Origin: Achromobacter sp. MYb9
Lineage (GTDB): Bacteria; Pseudomonadota; Gammaproteobacteria; Burkholderiales; Burkholderiaceae_B
NCBI RefSeq assembly: GCF_002975275.1
Contig: NZ_PCOQ01000011.1
Span: 124,001 to 188,000 of the forward strand
Direction: 5' to 3'
DNA: 64,000 nucleotides
Made by a program: the position numbers and the translations under genes. The notes below the pieces were generated by a model. It saw only the letters and a list, made by a program, of their open reading frames with translations. It was not told the DNA's origin and searched no databases. This document shows positions 7,643-15,653 of the stretch, in pieces (within the stretch, counting starts at the first letter, position 1; every line of letters begins with the position of its first letter).

Positions 7643-7702
7643 GTTCCGTTCCCATCGCCCCGGAAACAGGGCCGAATTGCGCGAATTCTAGGCTTGTTTA
7701 TA

Positions 7703-7718
7703 CTGTATATCCATACAG
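7703..7718. promoter_or_regulatory. LexA (SOS) box
   Basis: CTGTATATCCATACAG matches the proteobacterial LexA operator CTGT-N8-ACAG with AT-rich centre. It lies 17 bases before the ATG at 7736 and 60 bases before the divergent start at 7642, so LexA bound here could repress both genes. Confidence 0.85.
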
Positions 7719-7735
7719 TATTTTGACAGAAGATC

Positions 7736-8044
7736 ATGCTCTGCTCCGTCACCCGCACCCACTACTTTGGCGAGAAGCGCCACGACCGTGACCCCGGCCC
7801 GACCATCATCGGTACCGTTCGCATGTACTCCATAATGCGAGACGACATGAAGAGGTACATCCGAGTCATGACCATGGACGGACTGCAGAAATTCGGTGCT
7901 ACCGAGAAGGGAGCCATCCCCGACCTGCTGCAGCCGGAACTGCTGACGTTCTCTTCCGACAGGGGGATGATGGTCTGTGGATTCGAAGAGATCGACGGGC
8001 GACGCTTCTACCAGGGTTGGTGGATGCAGTGGGTCAGCTCATGA
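7736..8044 (+). CDS. small hypothetical protein under LexA control
   Basis: The 102-residue protein starts MLCSVTRTHYFGEKR and contains MYSIMRDDMKRYIRVMTMDGLQKFG and a C-terminal GRRFYQGWWMQWVSS. No domain is recognisable and there is no membrane segment. The gene lies directly behind a strong LexA box, so it should be induced by DNA damage. Together with the adjacent SRAP gene this suggests a DNA-damage-linked function of the element, such as repair, transfer induction or a host-interference role, but the protein itself gives no further clue. Confidence 0.7.
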   Translation: MLCSVTRTHYFGEKRHDRDPGPTIIGTVRMYSIMRDDMKRYIRVMTMDGLQKFGATEKGAIPDLLQPELLTFSSDRGMMVCGFEEIDGRRFYQGWWMQWVSS

Positions 8045-8089
8045 TTTGCGACGAAGGGGGAATCCTGACGGAACGCGACAAAACCAGGA

Positions 8090-8102
8090 TTTAGCAGCTA
8101 AA
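8090..8102. repeat. palindromic repeat TTTAGCNGCTAAA, copy 1
   Basis: TTTAGC-A-GCTAAA is a perfect inverted repeat followed by CAG. The same 13-base palindrome with G in the centre, again followed by CAG, occurs at 10403-10415. The two copies bracket the genes at 8150-8929 and 9249-10154 in direct orientation. Confidence 0.55.
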
Positions 8103-8149
8103 CAGTTCGAAGTCCGCTTGGGCTGGCAGCTTCTTAGACATAGCATGTG

Positions 8150-8929
8150 ATGGTTGAACCCAGGAACATCTTAGTGGCCACATTGCTCCGTCTTCCTTGC
8201 TACGCCGCATATGCATTCGCCGCACTGCTCGGTTACCTGACCTATCACCTTTTTGAAAGACCGTTCATGGTAGTGTCGTCGGCGTTTTCCAGAACGCCTC
8301 TCGGCCGCCAGACATTCATCCTCGCCAGCCATTCTCCATTGGGCCTGCGGCACATGTTCTGGATACTCTTGATCGCTTTCCTAGGCATCGAGTTCATTTC
8401 CCTGTCGGCCAAAGCAGTCTTCGATCCCCTCTGGCTGCTGCTCGCGGTGCTGCTGGTGCTCCTCGTTTTTAGCTACAGCGGGCGAGTTTTGACCGTGGCT
8501 AACAGTGGGGGGAGAAGGTGGAACGTCCATCTAAACGTCCTGCGGACGCGAAGACAAAGTAGCGCCGTTCAGTGGAGAGGCGCCTTTGCCGATCTGGACT
8601 CCATAGCGCACATGGCACGCGCCGGAAGGTTAAATACTCTGAAGTTGGAATCGACATTGTTGGTTAGCGACGCGACAGCTCAACGGCTGAAGCGAAAGCT
8701 GGAAAGAATATTTTCAAAGCACGGCTTAGTAGCCAACGTGGTAATCAACAAGCCTCGTGCGCTCGGCATCGTGGGCTCCGGTTTCATTCATGTTTTGCTG
8801 GCACGGCAGCGGCAACTGAAAGCACATCGCATTGTCCATCATGCCCCACTCGACTTGATGACAAGGATGATCGAAGTCGAGCTATCGCAGGCGCCGCGCT
8901 CATTGCGCGGCACAGAGGTCGCGGATTAG
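8150..8929 (+). CDS. uncharacterised membrane protein
   Basis: The 259-residue protein has an N-terminal hydrophobic region (about residues 8-35), two further membrane segments at about residues 65-85 (MFWILLIAFLGIEFISLSA) and 90-110 (LWLLLAVLLVLLVFS), and a soluble basic C-terminal half containing LNTLKLESTLLVSDATAQRL. I cannot assign a family. The C-terminal part would face the cytoplasm in a simple topology. It is one of two genes enclosed by the TTTAGCNGCTAAA repeats, which makes it probable cargo of a small inserted cassette. The ATG at 8150 was preferred over an overlapping GTG. Confidence 0.65.
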   Translation: MVEPRNILVATLLRLPCYAAYAFAALLGYLTYHLFERPFMVVSSAFSRTPLGRQTFILASHSPLGLRHMFWILLIAFLGIEFISLSAKAVFDPLWLLLAVLLVLLVFSYSGRVLTVANSGGRRWNVHLNVLRTRRQSSAVQWRGAFADLDSIAHMARAGRLNTLKLESTLLVSDATAQRLKRKLERIFSKHGLVANVVINKPRALGIVGSGFIHVLLARQRQLKAHRIVHHAPLDLMTRMIEVELSQAPRSLRGTEVAD

Positions 8930-8974
8930 CCATATGGGTGTTTAGGCCATCTGATGCAAGCGATGATCGATGGG

Positions 8975-9076
8975 GGTCGGTGGGTATGTGAAATCCGGGA
9001 AGCCGTTTGCCCATGGCCCGGACGAAACACGCCGGGCGGTTGCGCATCGCTCATCCGCATATTCATGGGTTCGGAC
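8975..9076 (+). repeat. repeated intergenic block, copy 1
   Basis: This block begins with GGTCGGTGGGTATGTG (8975-8990) and ends with a 44-base stretch at 9033-9076 that starts CGGGCGG and ends GGGTTCGGAC. Both parts recur in the same order and orientation at 10212-10381, on the other side of the HNH gene. The remaining gap 8930-9248 holds no gene. Confidence 0.6.
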
Positions 9077-9248
9077 AACACATCTATTTCGTCTTCCTGT
9101 GTGGTGACGTGATCAGCGGCGATTTATCGCCAACACCCAATGCGCCGAACTTGCATCCAAGCAAACGACAAGAAAAAGTGACGCATAGATTGACGCGCTC
9201 AGAGTATCCTTCTTCGCGATTGCATTCAGCACATCCAGGAGACTGCTA

Positions 9249-10154
9249 GTGAACACACCCGCAACCAAAAAGGCGGCAAAGGCTGCGAAAGCAGCGAAAT
9301 CGATACCAACAGCGACGTCCGGTGCGAGTAACAAAGTCGTTCGATTGGAGCCCAGAAAGAAAACGCTGCGCCGCTTGTATGCTCTTTCGGGGAATCGTTG
9401 CGCCTTCTATGCGTGTGAGCGTGCCATCCTAAACATTGACGGAATCTTCGTCGCTCAGGTATGTCATATTGAAGCGGCCAGTCCGGAGGGGCAGCGCTTC
9501 AATGCGGCAATGACCAATGAACAACGTGCGCATGAAGCAAACTTGCTCCTTCTCTGCTATGAGCATCACCGAGTCACCGACGATGTCACGAAGTACCCGG
9601 TTGAACGCATGCAGCAGATCAAGCGCGATCATGAAGCGAAATTCGCCGATGCTGCGGGAAAGATCAGATCCAGAATCGTCGACCACACAACGCTCGAGAC
9701 GGTGAAAGAAGCTGCCAATCTAGAAGCACTTTGGGCTGAGATTGGAGCGCCGGCCGACGACGATCATGACCCGGCGGAATCTCTTGCCGAGCTTGGAAAA
9801 GTTGTGCGCGCGCTCAAGAGGCTGCCGATACAGACACGGCAGCTCTTCGCGATCGCCGTCGATCGGAGCAAAATTGATCGGCCAAGTGGATCGCGATATG
9901 TATCCGTTTCCTTGCTTAAGCTGGTGACCGAACTAAGCATGACTGCTCTTCGCAATCACATCGCGATCCTCGATGAAGCCAAGTTAGTTGGCGAGGCAGA
10001 CCCCGGTGAACAATTTCGAGAGCAGCGCATACTCATCCAAACATCGCCAGAAAGCTGGGATTTCTGGACAAAATTGAAGAAATTTTGCAAAAAAAGAGAG
10101 TTGCCTCTCAAACTATTCATAGAGGATCTGGATTTTTCTAGCCTTGCCCATTAG
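9249..10154 (+). CDS. HNH nuclease-like protein with unknown C-terminal domain
   Basis: The 301-residue protein starts with GTG (AGGAG well placed upstream). After a lysine/alanine-rich leader, residues 39-110 form an HNH fold: SGNRCAFYAC with C51 and C56, VCHIEAASPEGQRF with H73, and ANLLLLCYEHH with N98, C103, H106 and H107. The CHIEA-SPEG-NLLLLC layout is close to the HNH domains of anti-phage effectors such as Cap5 and related standalone nucleases. The C-terminal 170 residues are not a SAVED domain; they contain a helical region and a winged-helix-like segment (VSLLKLVTELSMTALRNHIAIL). It is likely a DNA-acting defence or stability gene, inferred from domain and setting. Confidence 0.8.
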   Translation: MNTPATKKAAKAAKAAKSIPTATSGASNKVVRLEPRKKTLRRLYALSGNRCAFYACERAILNIDGIFVAQVCHIEAASPEGQRFNAAMTNEQRAHEANLLLLCYEHHRVTDDVTKYPVERMQQIKRDHEAKFADAAGKIRSRIVDHTTLETVKEAANLEALWAEIGAPADDDHDPAESLAELGKVVRALKRLPIQTRQLFAIAVDRSKIDRPSGSRYVSVSLLKLVTELSMTALRNHIAILDEAKLVGEADPGEQFREQRILIQTSPESWDFWTKLKKFCKKRELPLKLFIEDLDFSSLAH

Positions 10155-10211
10155 CAGCTCTTTATCAGCACGGCTGTGTAGATTCCATCTGTCAAAATGA
10201 GATTTGCGTGG

Positions 10212-10381
10212 GGCCGGTGGGTATGTGGGAGAAGCCCGGGTGGCCGGTGGGCATACCCTGTGGTCAAGCGCGTGGTCAGGCGGCGCCTGTCCACCGTTTG
10301 TCCATCAGCGGTCGTCCACGGGCCGAGCACAGCGAGTCGGGCGGTCGCGAAGCGATCATCCACATATCCACGGGTTCGGAT
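10212..10381 (+). repeat. repeated intergenic block, copy 2, with TCCAC repeats
   Basis: Second copy of the block at 8975-9076: GGCCGGTGGGTATGTG at 10212-10227 and the 44-base part at 10338-10381. Between them this copy has an insertion with several TCCAC or TCCAT words (10290, 10301, 10315, 10359, 10367). The region 10155-10508 holds no supported gene. Confidence 0.6.
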
Positions 10382-10402
10382 AAACGTATTTTGAAGTTGG
10401 TG

Positions 10403-10415
10403 TTTAGCGGCTAAA
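10403..10415. repeat. palindromic repeat TTTAGCNGCTAAA, copy 2
   Basis: TTTAGC-G-GCTAAA followed by CAG, as at 8090-8102. Here it directly follows the repeated intergenic block. Confidence 0.55.
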
Positions 10416-10508
10416 CAGAGCCGAAGGCTCGCAATCGGCCACTTTAGGTCATTCACCAGTGCCCACTTCGGGCGAGAGCAGCGGTATATTGAGCGGTATC
10501 GAGGTCGA

Positions 10509-11048
10509 CTAGAACTTATCAAACACGACCACCATCCGATGCCCTAGGACTTTTCCCAGCTCTACAGCCAATGCGTCGTCTATGCAGGGTCCGTCGAACC
10601 CAAACGCGAGGTTCCCCAATCCCCACGCCAGCGGTAAAAATCGCCATTGAGTGATACTGTCCGATTGTCGACAACTTGGGCATTCTAGCGAGCCACGTTC
10701 CCCCGAATACCAGGCGGAAATCATTTCTTGCCACGGGAGAGATGCGGCATCATGCTCTGCGGAGCAGCACGGGCAGCCCAGCACCTCCACCGTCTGCGGT
10801 CCAGCGTTGTAGACGCGCCGCCCCACGATTGCGCCTATCCCGTTTCTGCTCTGCTCATTTACCCATTTGGCCCACCGAGCGATACCCGGGCCAGGTGCGT
10901 GGCTGACCGGGGAAAAGGCGACTTCGGCCCCAGGCGAGGGAATAGCAATGCACATTGCTTCCATCCAACTCATGCCGCTCTTGGCGAATGCGGGCGCTTC
11001 TTCCAGGGTGACATCGAGATCAACGATGTAGATGGGTGAGTCGCTCAT
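10509..11048 (-). CDS. hypothetical protein with zinc-ribbon cysteines
   Basis: This 179-residue protein (start at the ATG opposite 11048, MSDSPIYIVDLDVTLEE) carries two cysteine pairs, CPCC and CPSC, separated by about 36 residues, likely forming a zinc site. The N-terminal half is acidic and hydrophobic by turns, and the C-terminus ends HRMVVVFDKF. The frame can be extended to a GTG at 11084, but neither start has a clear ribosome binding site. No family is recognised. Its position at the edge of a group of probable immunity-type proteins makes a similar role possible. Confidence 0.6.
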   Translation of the reverse strand: MSDSPIYIVDLDVTLEEAPAFAKSGMSWMEAMCIAIPSPGAEVAFSPVSHAPGPGIARWAKWVNEQSRNGIGAIVGRRVYNAGPQTVEVLGCPCCSAEHDAASLPWQEMISAWYSGERGSLECPSCRQSDSITQWRFLPLAWGLGNLAFGFDGPCIDDALAVELGKVLGHRMVVVFDKF

Positions 11049-11631
11049 TGGATGATGAAATTCGATACGTGGTTTCGTGGACACTGCGTGCCAGTATATT
11101 TATTAAGTCGACATGGTACGAATCACCTTCCGTATCCACCTTCCGCTCCGGGCCAAGCAGGCCTAAGAAGATATCGGAAGTTGGGACGCTCACTGACTAC
11201 GGCCACTGTGTGCATGCGTCCATATTCGTCAATCCCGTATTGTCGGCAACGGGTCGAGGGTTGCCGCCCTTCAACGAAAGCGTTCGTACGAGTAGACATC
11301 TGAGAACGCGAACCGGCGCCATTGAGGCGCTCGTCGCATGAAAGAATGGCCAGCTTTCCGTGCTGACACTGTGGTCGGCATGGAAACCTTCTGCTGATAG
11401 AAGCTCCTTCTTCTCGCGCCTCCCGGGCCTGTCGGTCTACGACATCGTGCGGCAGGCCGTGCTGACGACGCAGCCGTAGCAATTGCACCTTTATTACGGT
11501 CATTGCCTTGACCCCTTCCAAAGTCGCAGCTATCTGCTCGCTACCGGCCTCTCAACTGAACGAACCTTGTCGAGAGTTGGCCTGACAGCCCTTATTTGGT
11601 AAAAGCAACGTTGATCAGAACCTGAGAATCG
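11049..11631. other. no supported gene
   Basis: A minus-strand open frame of 132 codons (11123-11521) exists, but its composition is erratic and there is no ribosome binding site. On the plus strand the stretch around 11420-11480 reads LPGLSVYDIVRQAVLTTQP before a stop, which looks like the end of a lost gene. I treat the region as decayed sequence. Confidence 0.4.
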
Positions 11632-12261
11632 ATGGCTACCATGTCCGAACCCTATTCGGCCTTTCTCAACCTCCAGATGTCCCGCGAGAATCTTGCCAGA
11701 TGGCTCGCTGCCCCGGCGCCGGCGGCATCAAGATGGTCGGACTGGCGTTCCATCGGCGGCCAGTGGTATCTCTCCGAAGGCAAGGATCTGGCTGCCTCCA
11801 GCAGTCAGGATCTGGGCACGCTCATTTCGGAATGCGACGCCATGCTGGCTCGCCATCCGGACAACCGCGCGGCGCTGGGGGCCATCCTGAAATCCGCAGA
11901 GGCCGAGAACATCAAAGTTGCGGCCTACGATCGTACAGGAACGTGCTTCGTTGCAGGCTCGCTGACCTATTCCGAAAACCTCTACGACCTCATCGTCTTT
12001 TTTTCGATAGCGCGCGGAGCGGCCGATTTTTTCGAGGCGGATGGTCGTGGCCTTGCAGTGGTTCACGACTATCTCTGGGGCGAGGAAGACGAACGAGAAA
12101 CGGTGGCTGCGCTGGAACTCGCCGGAAACGGCGGCTCCGTATTCCTGGCGTCCGAAGAACTCGGCCAAGCCGCTCGCGCATTCGAGGCCATGGTGGACGC
12201 GATGCTGGAAGGCAAAGAGGATCCGGAGTTCCACCCGCGCAATCAACTCGACCATCTTTGA
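11632..12261 (+). CDS. hypothetical protein, possible immunity or accessory factor
   Basis: The 209-residue acidic protein starts MATMSEPYSAFLNLQMSRENLARWL and has no signal peptide, membrane segment or cysteine pair. The central part (WYLSEGKDLAASSSQDLGTLISECDAML) and the acidic C-terminal helices are typical of small cytoplasmic proteins that bind a partner, but no named domain is visible. It is followed 78 bases downstream by a secreted Rap1a/Tai-like protein, and both are near other unknown proteins of immunity-like size. An in-frame ATG at 11641 is an alternative start. Confidence 0.65.
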   Translation: MATMSEPYSAFLNLQMSRENLARWLAAPAPAASRWSDWRSIGGQWYLSEGKDLAASSSQDLGTLISECDAMLARHPDNRAALGAILKSAEAENIKVAAYDRTGTCFVAGSLTYSENLYDLIVFFSIARGAADFFEADGRGLAVVHDYLWGEEDERETVAALELAGNGGSVFLASEELGQAARAFEAMVDAMLEGKEDPEFHPRNQLDHL

Positions 12262-12339
12262 GACCAGACCTGCGTCCAGCAGGGACAACAGAGTGCACAC
12301 GACAGGGCCGCCAGGCGGGCCAAAGAGGTAAAATTTCCA

Positions 12340-12699
12340 ATGCGATTACTGCCACTGGTTATCATGCTGTCCGCTTGCTCGGTCTGCCAGGCGCAGGGAA
12401 CCAGGACCTGGCACTTTACTGGTGCCGAGCTGGCCGCGGCCCTTGAAGGCCGGATGCCCTCGGAGCTCCGAGAGGCATCGCTTCGCCGCCAATTTGCTTC
12501 CTCCTATGCGCAGGCCTACGTCGTCGGCATCGCCGACCAGACACAGGGCACGGTCTGGTGCCCCCCCACAGGCGTCCTTCCTCACGAATTGAAGGACAGG
12601 GTGTACAGCTACTTGTCCACGCTGCAAGCCAGCCGTCTCGAGGAAAATGCCGGCCCGCTAGTAAGCGAGGCACTCCATCAGTCTTTCGCTTGCCGGTAG
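12340..12699 (+). CDS. periplasmic Rap1a/Tai-like immunity protein
   Basis: The 119-residue protein has a signal peptide (MRLLPLVIMLSACSVCQAQ) and then the pattern of the Rap1a/Tai family: YAQAYVVGIADQTQGTVWCPPTGV, a helix leading to VYSYLSTLQ, and a C-terminal VSEALHQSFAC. The two cysteines (in WCPP and SFAC) would form the conserved disulfide. Family members such as Rap1a in Serratia and Tai4 neutralise peptidoglycan amidases delivered by type VI secretion. There is no matching toxin gene beside it, so here it may be an orphan immunity gene that protects against neighbours; this is an inference. Confidence 0.75.
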   Translation: MRLLPLVIMLSACSVCQAQGTRTWHFTGAELAAALEGRMPSELREASLRRQFASSYAQAYVVGIADQTQGTVWCPPTGVLPHELKDRVYSYLSTLQASRLEENAGPLVSEALHQSFACR

Positions 12700-12900
12700 A
12701 GTCATCCCCGCCAATACGGCCCACCCGGCTGAACTAAGACCGGAATGAGTGCGTGCGTTCTGTCGCACGGTAACTGTCGATGATTCCGAGCGGCTGCTGA
12801 CATCGGCGCGCGCAAAAGCCCGGCGCGCCCGCTCCGTATTGCAATTGCGGCAAAGCCAGACCGAGCTTGTCAATTCGATGCGATCAGCGCCGTGTCAAAG

Positions 12901-14472
12901 TCACTGGCCATCCGCGCGTCGTAGTGTCTCTTCGGTGACCCCAGCGGTGAGCAACGTATTGACAAGTTGCACCGCATGGTCACGTTGAGAGGGTGCCATG
13001 TCGGTGGCGAGCCTATCGCGATACTGCATCATCTCCTCGTCCGGCGAGGGAACGACGCTGATCAATGCGAAGGCGGTCGCCAAGTTGCGCGCCACGCCGC
13101 GTCCTTCGGCATACATAACCCCAAGGCTGAACGTCGCCAAGCGGTGGCCCTGCGTGGCCGCCTGGCGCATCAGGCGCACGGCCTTTGCATCGTCCTGCGC
13201 CACGTCGTCGCCGTTGGCATACATCACGGCAAGATTGAACTGTGCCCGTGGGTAGCCCTGGTGGGCGGCCTTCGTGTACCAGTCCCGAGCCGATGCAATA
13301 CTGCGCGGCACGCCGCGCCCGAAGTCGTATTGCTGCGCCAGGTTGTACTGCGCCGTCTCAAGCCCTTGATCGGCCGCCCGGCGGAACCACTGCACGGCTT
13401 GCGACTCGTCCTTCGGCACGCCTCGTCCTTGCTGATATAGCGTGCCCAGCGTGTCCTGGGCCGGCGCATGGCCCTGATCCGCGGCCTTGCGCAGCCACTG
13501 CGCCGCCTGCGAATCATCCTGGGGCACGCCACGGCCGGAAAGGTACGCCCCACCCATCCGATCCTGCGCGGCAGCGTTTCCCTGGTCGGCGGCCTTGCGC
13601 CACCACTGCACGGCGAGCGCATCGTCCTGGGGGACGCCGGTGCCGGTGAAATACATCGCGCCGAGATTGTTCTGCGCCTTGGCCAGCCCCTGTTCTGCGG
13701 CGCGGCCAAACCACTCGACCGCCTTACCGGCATCCGGCGCCGTGGCGAGTCCGTGCGCGTAGATGGCGCCCAGGTTGTTCTGCGCCTCCGCATGACCTTG
13801 GGCCGCCGCCAAGGCGAACCAGTGCATGGCCTGGGCACCGTCCCGCTGCGTGGACGGACCGTCGAAAAAATGGTCGCCCAGCTGGTATTGCGCTTCGGCA
13901 TTGCCCTGCGCTGCGGCCTTGCTCCACCACTGCAACGCCAGGTCATCCCGGCGCGCCACCCCGTGGCCGCGAGCGTACATCTGGCCAAGCATGGTTTGCG
14001 CTTCGGCATTGCCTTGGACGGCGGCCTTCTCGCACCATTGCGCGGCGAGCGCGTCGTCCTGCGGCACGCCGCGGCCGTTGGCATACATGACGCCCAGATT
14101 GAACTGCGCGCCTGCTTCGCCCTGCTCGGCAGCACGGCGAAGCCACGATACTGTGAGCGCGTCGTCTTTTTCCCCACCCTGCGCATTCGCGTACATGAGG
14201 CCCAAGCCATATTGGGCCTTGGCATGGCCCGCTTCGGCCAAGGGGCGCCACTTTTCCCGCGCATTGCCGTAGTCGCCGGCGCTGTAGTCCGCATAGCCCT
14301 GCTTGAATCGATCGTCCTGGCTGTCTTGCGCCCGAACAGCCATTGGTGCGCAGCACAATGCCAAGAACAACACCGCAGCCCGAAATCGCGTCGCGCGGCC
14401 AGGATGTCGCTGCCGCCAGCTGAGCCTGCCAGCCATGTTGGCGATTGAACGAACCGGTAAACTCAAAGCCAT
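12901..14472 (-). CDS. secreted Sel1-like repeat protein
   Basis: The 523-residue protein begins with a signal peptide (hydrophobic core AAVLFLALCCAPMAVRAQ, residues about 29-46) and then consists of about eleven Sel1 repeats of 36 residues, each with the pattern QG-AEAQ-NLG-MYANGRGVPQDD-A-A-WWRKAA. These form a TPR-like solenoid that binds proteins or peptidoglycan-linked partners in the periplasm. The start at 14472 has AGGAG upstream; the frame extends further but without a site. The tail after the last repeat (residues about 480-523) is helical and different. The partner is not known. Confidence 0.85.
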   Translation of the reverse strand: MALSLPVRSIANMAGRLSWRQRHPGRATRFRAAVLFLALCCAPMAVRAQDSQDDRFKQGYADYSAGDYGNAREKWRPLAEAGHAKAQYGLGLMYANAQGGEKDDALTVSWLRRAAEQGEAGAQFNLGVMYANGRGVPQDDALAAQWCEKAAVQGNAEAQTMLGQMYARGHGVARRDDLALQWWSKAAAQGNAEAQYQLGDHFFDGPSTQRDGAQAMHWFALAAAQGHAEAQNNLGAIYAHGLATAPDAGKAVEWFGRAAEQGLAKAQNNLGAMYFTGTGVPQDDALAVQWWRKAADQGNAAAQDRMGGAYLSGRGVPQDDSQAAQWLRKAADQGHAPAQDTLGTLYQQGRGVPKDESQAVQWFRRAADQGLETAQYNLAQQYDFGRGVPRSIASARDWYTKAAHQGYPRAQFNLAVMYANGDDVAQDDAKAVRLMRQAATQGHRLATFSLGVMYAEGRGVARNLATAFALISVVPSPDEEMMQYRDRLATDMAPSQRDHAVQLVNTLLTAGVTEETLRRADGQ

Positions 14473-14562
14473 ACCATCTCCTGAAAATGCTGGCCACAGG
14501 CAATGCGGAAGGACGCTTGGCATTGCGCCGCGCCGGAAGCGTGAACCACAGGCGGGACGCAA

Positions 14563-15186
14563 TTATCCGGGCCCTCGGGACTCTGCGTGGCGCGCGGCAA
14601 TCCATGACAATGTCCCGGAGTCGGCACCTCCAGACTCCACGACTTCGATGCCGGCCATCATCAATCCATAGCCGTGCTCCTCATCCCAGGCACAGCGGAA
14701 ATCCAGGCCGATATAAGGCGCGCCGTCGACGGGATGAAACGTAATGCTATTCAGACGGACCAGCTTTCGCACGATGTCCTCGTCCCAATGCCGAGGCAAG
14801 CGGAAGGCGTCATCGCTTAACACGATGCCCTCCTGCTCGGCACGCAGGCGTGGCAAATCCGCCAGCATCGCGTCCATCACCGCCCGGTAGAACGCCGCGT
14901 CGTGGGCCAACAACCATTGGGCCGCCGCAGTCATCATCAGCTCCGGCCGTTCGCCGGTGCCATCGTCGTTCTCGAACAAGGCGATGACCTCGCCAGGTTC
15001 CGCAATGCGGTCATCGCGGGCGTAGCCCTTGGATGGCGCGAGGGAGTCGACGCCGCGCAATCGCGACGTGGCGGGAAGCGGCAACGCCGTCAGCCATACG
15101 CGCCAGCCTTTTTTCTGCCCATAGAGCGCAGGCAGGCCCGGCACGGAAAGCGGCACATAGTCTGGTGGAATCTGCTCAATATTCAT
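14563..15186 (-). CDS. hypothetical cytoplasmic protein, possible immunity protein
   Basis: The 207-residue protein starts MNIEQIPPDYVPLSVPGLPALYG behind a good AAGGAG site. Its C-terminal half contains LNSITFHPVDGAPYIGLDFRCAWDEEHGYGLMMAGIEVVESGGAD. The F-x-C-x-WDEEHG-G-GL pattern recalls small DUF proteins (DUF6985-like) found near type VI and polymorphic toxins, which are often immunity proteins; this resemblance is from memory and not certain. It lies in a minus-strand series with the frameshifted gene and the unknown at 15654-16286. Confidence 0.65.
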   Translation of the reverse strand: MNIEQIPPDYVPLSVPGLPALYGQKKGWRVWLTALPLPATSRLRGVDSLAPSKGYARDDRIAEPGEVIALFENDDGTGERPELMMTAAAQWLLAHDAAFYRAVMDAMLADLPRLRAEQEGIVLSDDAFRLPRHWDEDIVRKLVRLNSITFHPVDGAPYIGLDFRCAWDEEHGYGLMMAGIEVVESGGADSGTLSWIAARHAESRGPG

Positions 15187-15226
15187 CGAATCGCTCCTTT
15201 CATCTAGGTCGAGGCGTGCGCCGGCC

Positions 15227-15630
15227 CTAATCGCCAGCCACGGCTGTCAAGGCAGCCAGCGCCGCCACCAAGGCCACGTCGGCGCCGACCGGCGCGCTCG
15301 TCACCGTCGTACGCATTCGTTGTGCCAGGGTGCTGTTGAAATCGGCCGCAAGGTCGGCGCGCACCGTGATCCGCCGACTGGCATTGTCGAGCAGCATGTC
15401 CGGCGATACTCCCTCTTCCGGTCGGGCGCCGTTGGCGCGGTGGACGCGAGCGGTGGTAATTACCGGCGCGTCTGGATCGCGTTGTGCAATCCGGTGAGTT
15501 TCGCCAGGAAAGCGCCATAGCCGTACGCTTCGCCCGGCGCGGCCGCTGGCGTCGAGGTGGGCGTGGTCCGCAACACCGTCCAGCCATGAGCGGCGAGATG
15601 ATCCAGGAAGCGTTGTGGCTGCGATGTCAT
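15227..15630 (-). pseudogene. frameshifted hypothetical gene
   Basis: From the ATG opposite 15630 the frame reads MTSQPQRFLDHLAAHGWTV, through EAYGYGAFLAKLTGLHNAI, and stops at about 15462. The adjacent frame then reads on as DAPVITTARVHRANG, RADLAADFNSTLAQRM and ends ALAALTAVAGD at 15227. The two parts join naturally with a one-base shift near 15465-15480, giving a protein of about 134 residues. This is either a disrupted gene or a sequencing error. The product family is not recognised. Confidence 0.6.
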
Positions 15631-15653
15631 GTCGGTTTCCTCGGATGGGGTAT

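Noticed and set aside
8090-10415. Integron attC-type sites for the TTTAGCNGCTAAA repeats
   Set aside because: The core does not fit GTTRRRY/RYYYAAC and there is no integron integrase; kept only as unexplained repeats.
11123-11521. 132-codon minus-strand frame
   Set aside because: Composition is not protein-like beyond the first 30 residues, with no start signal and no family resemblance.
12967-14448. Long plus-strand open frames opposite the Sel1 gene
   Set aside because: They are antisense shadows of a GC-rich repeat gene; no ribosome binding site and repeated biased composition.
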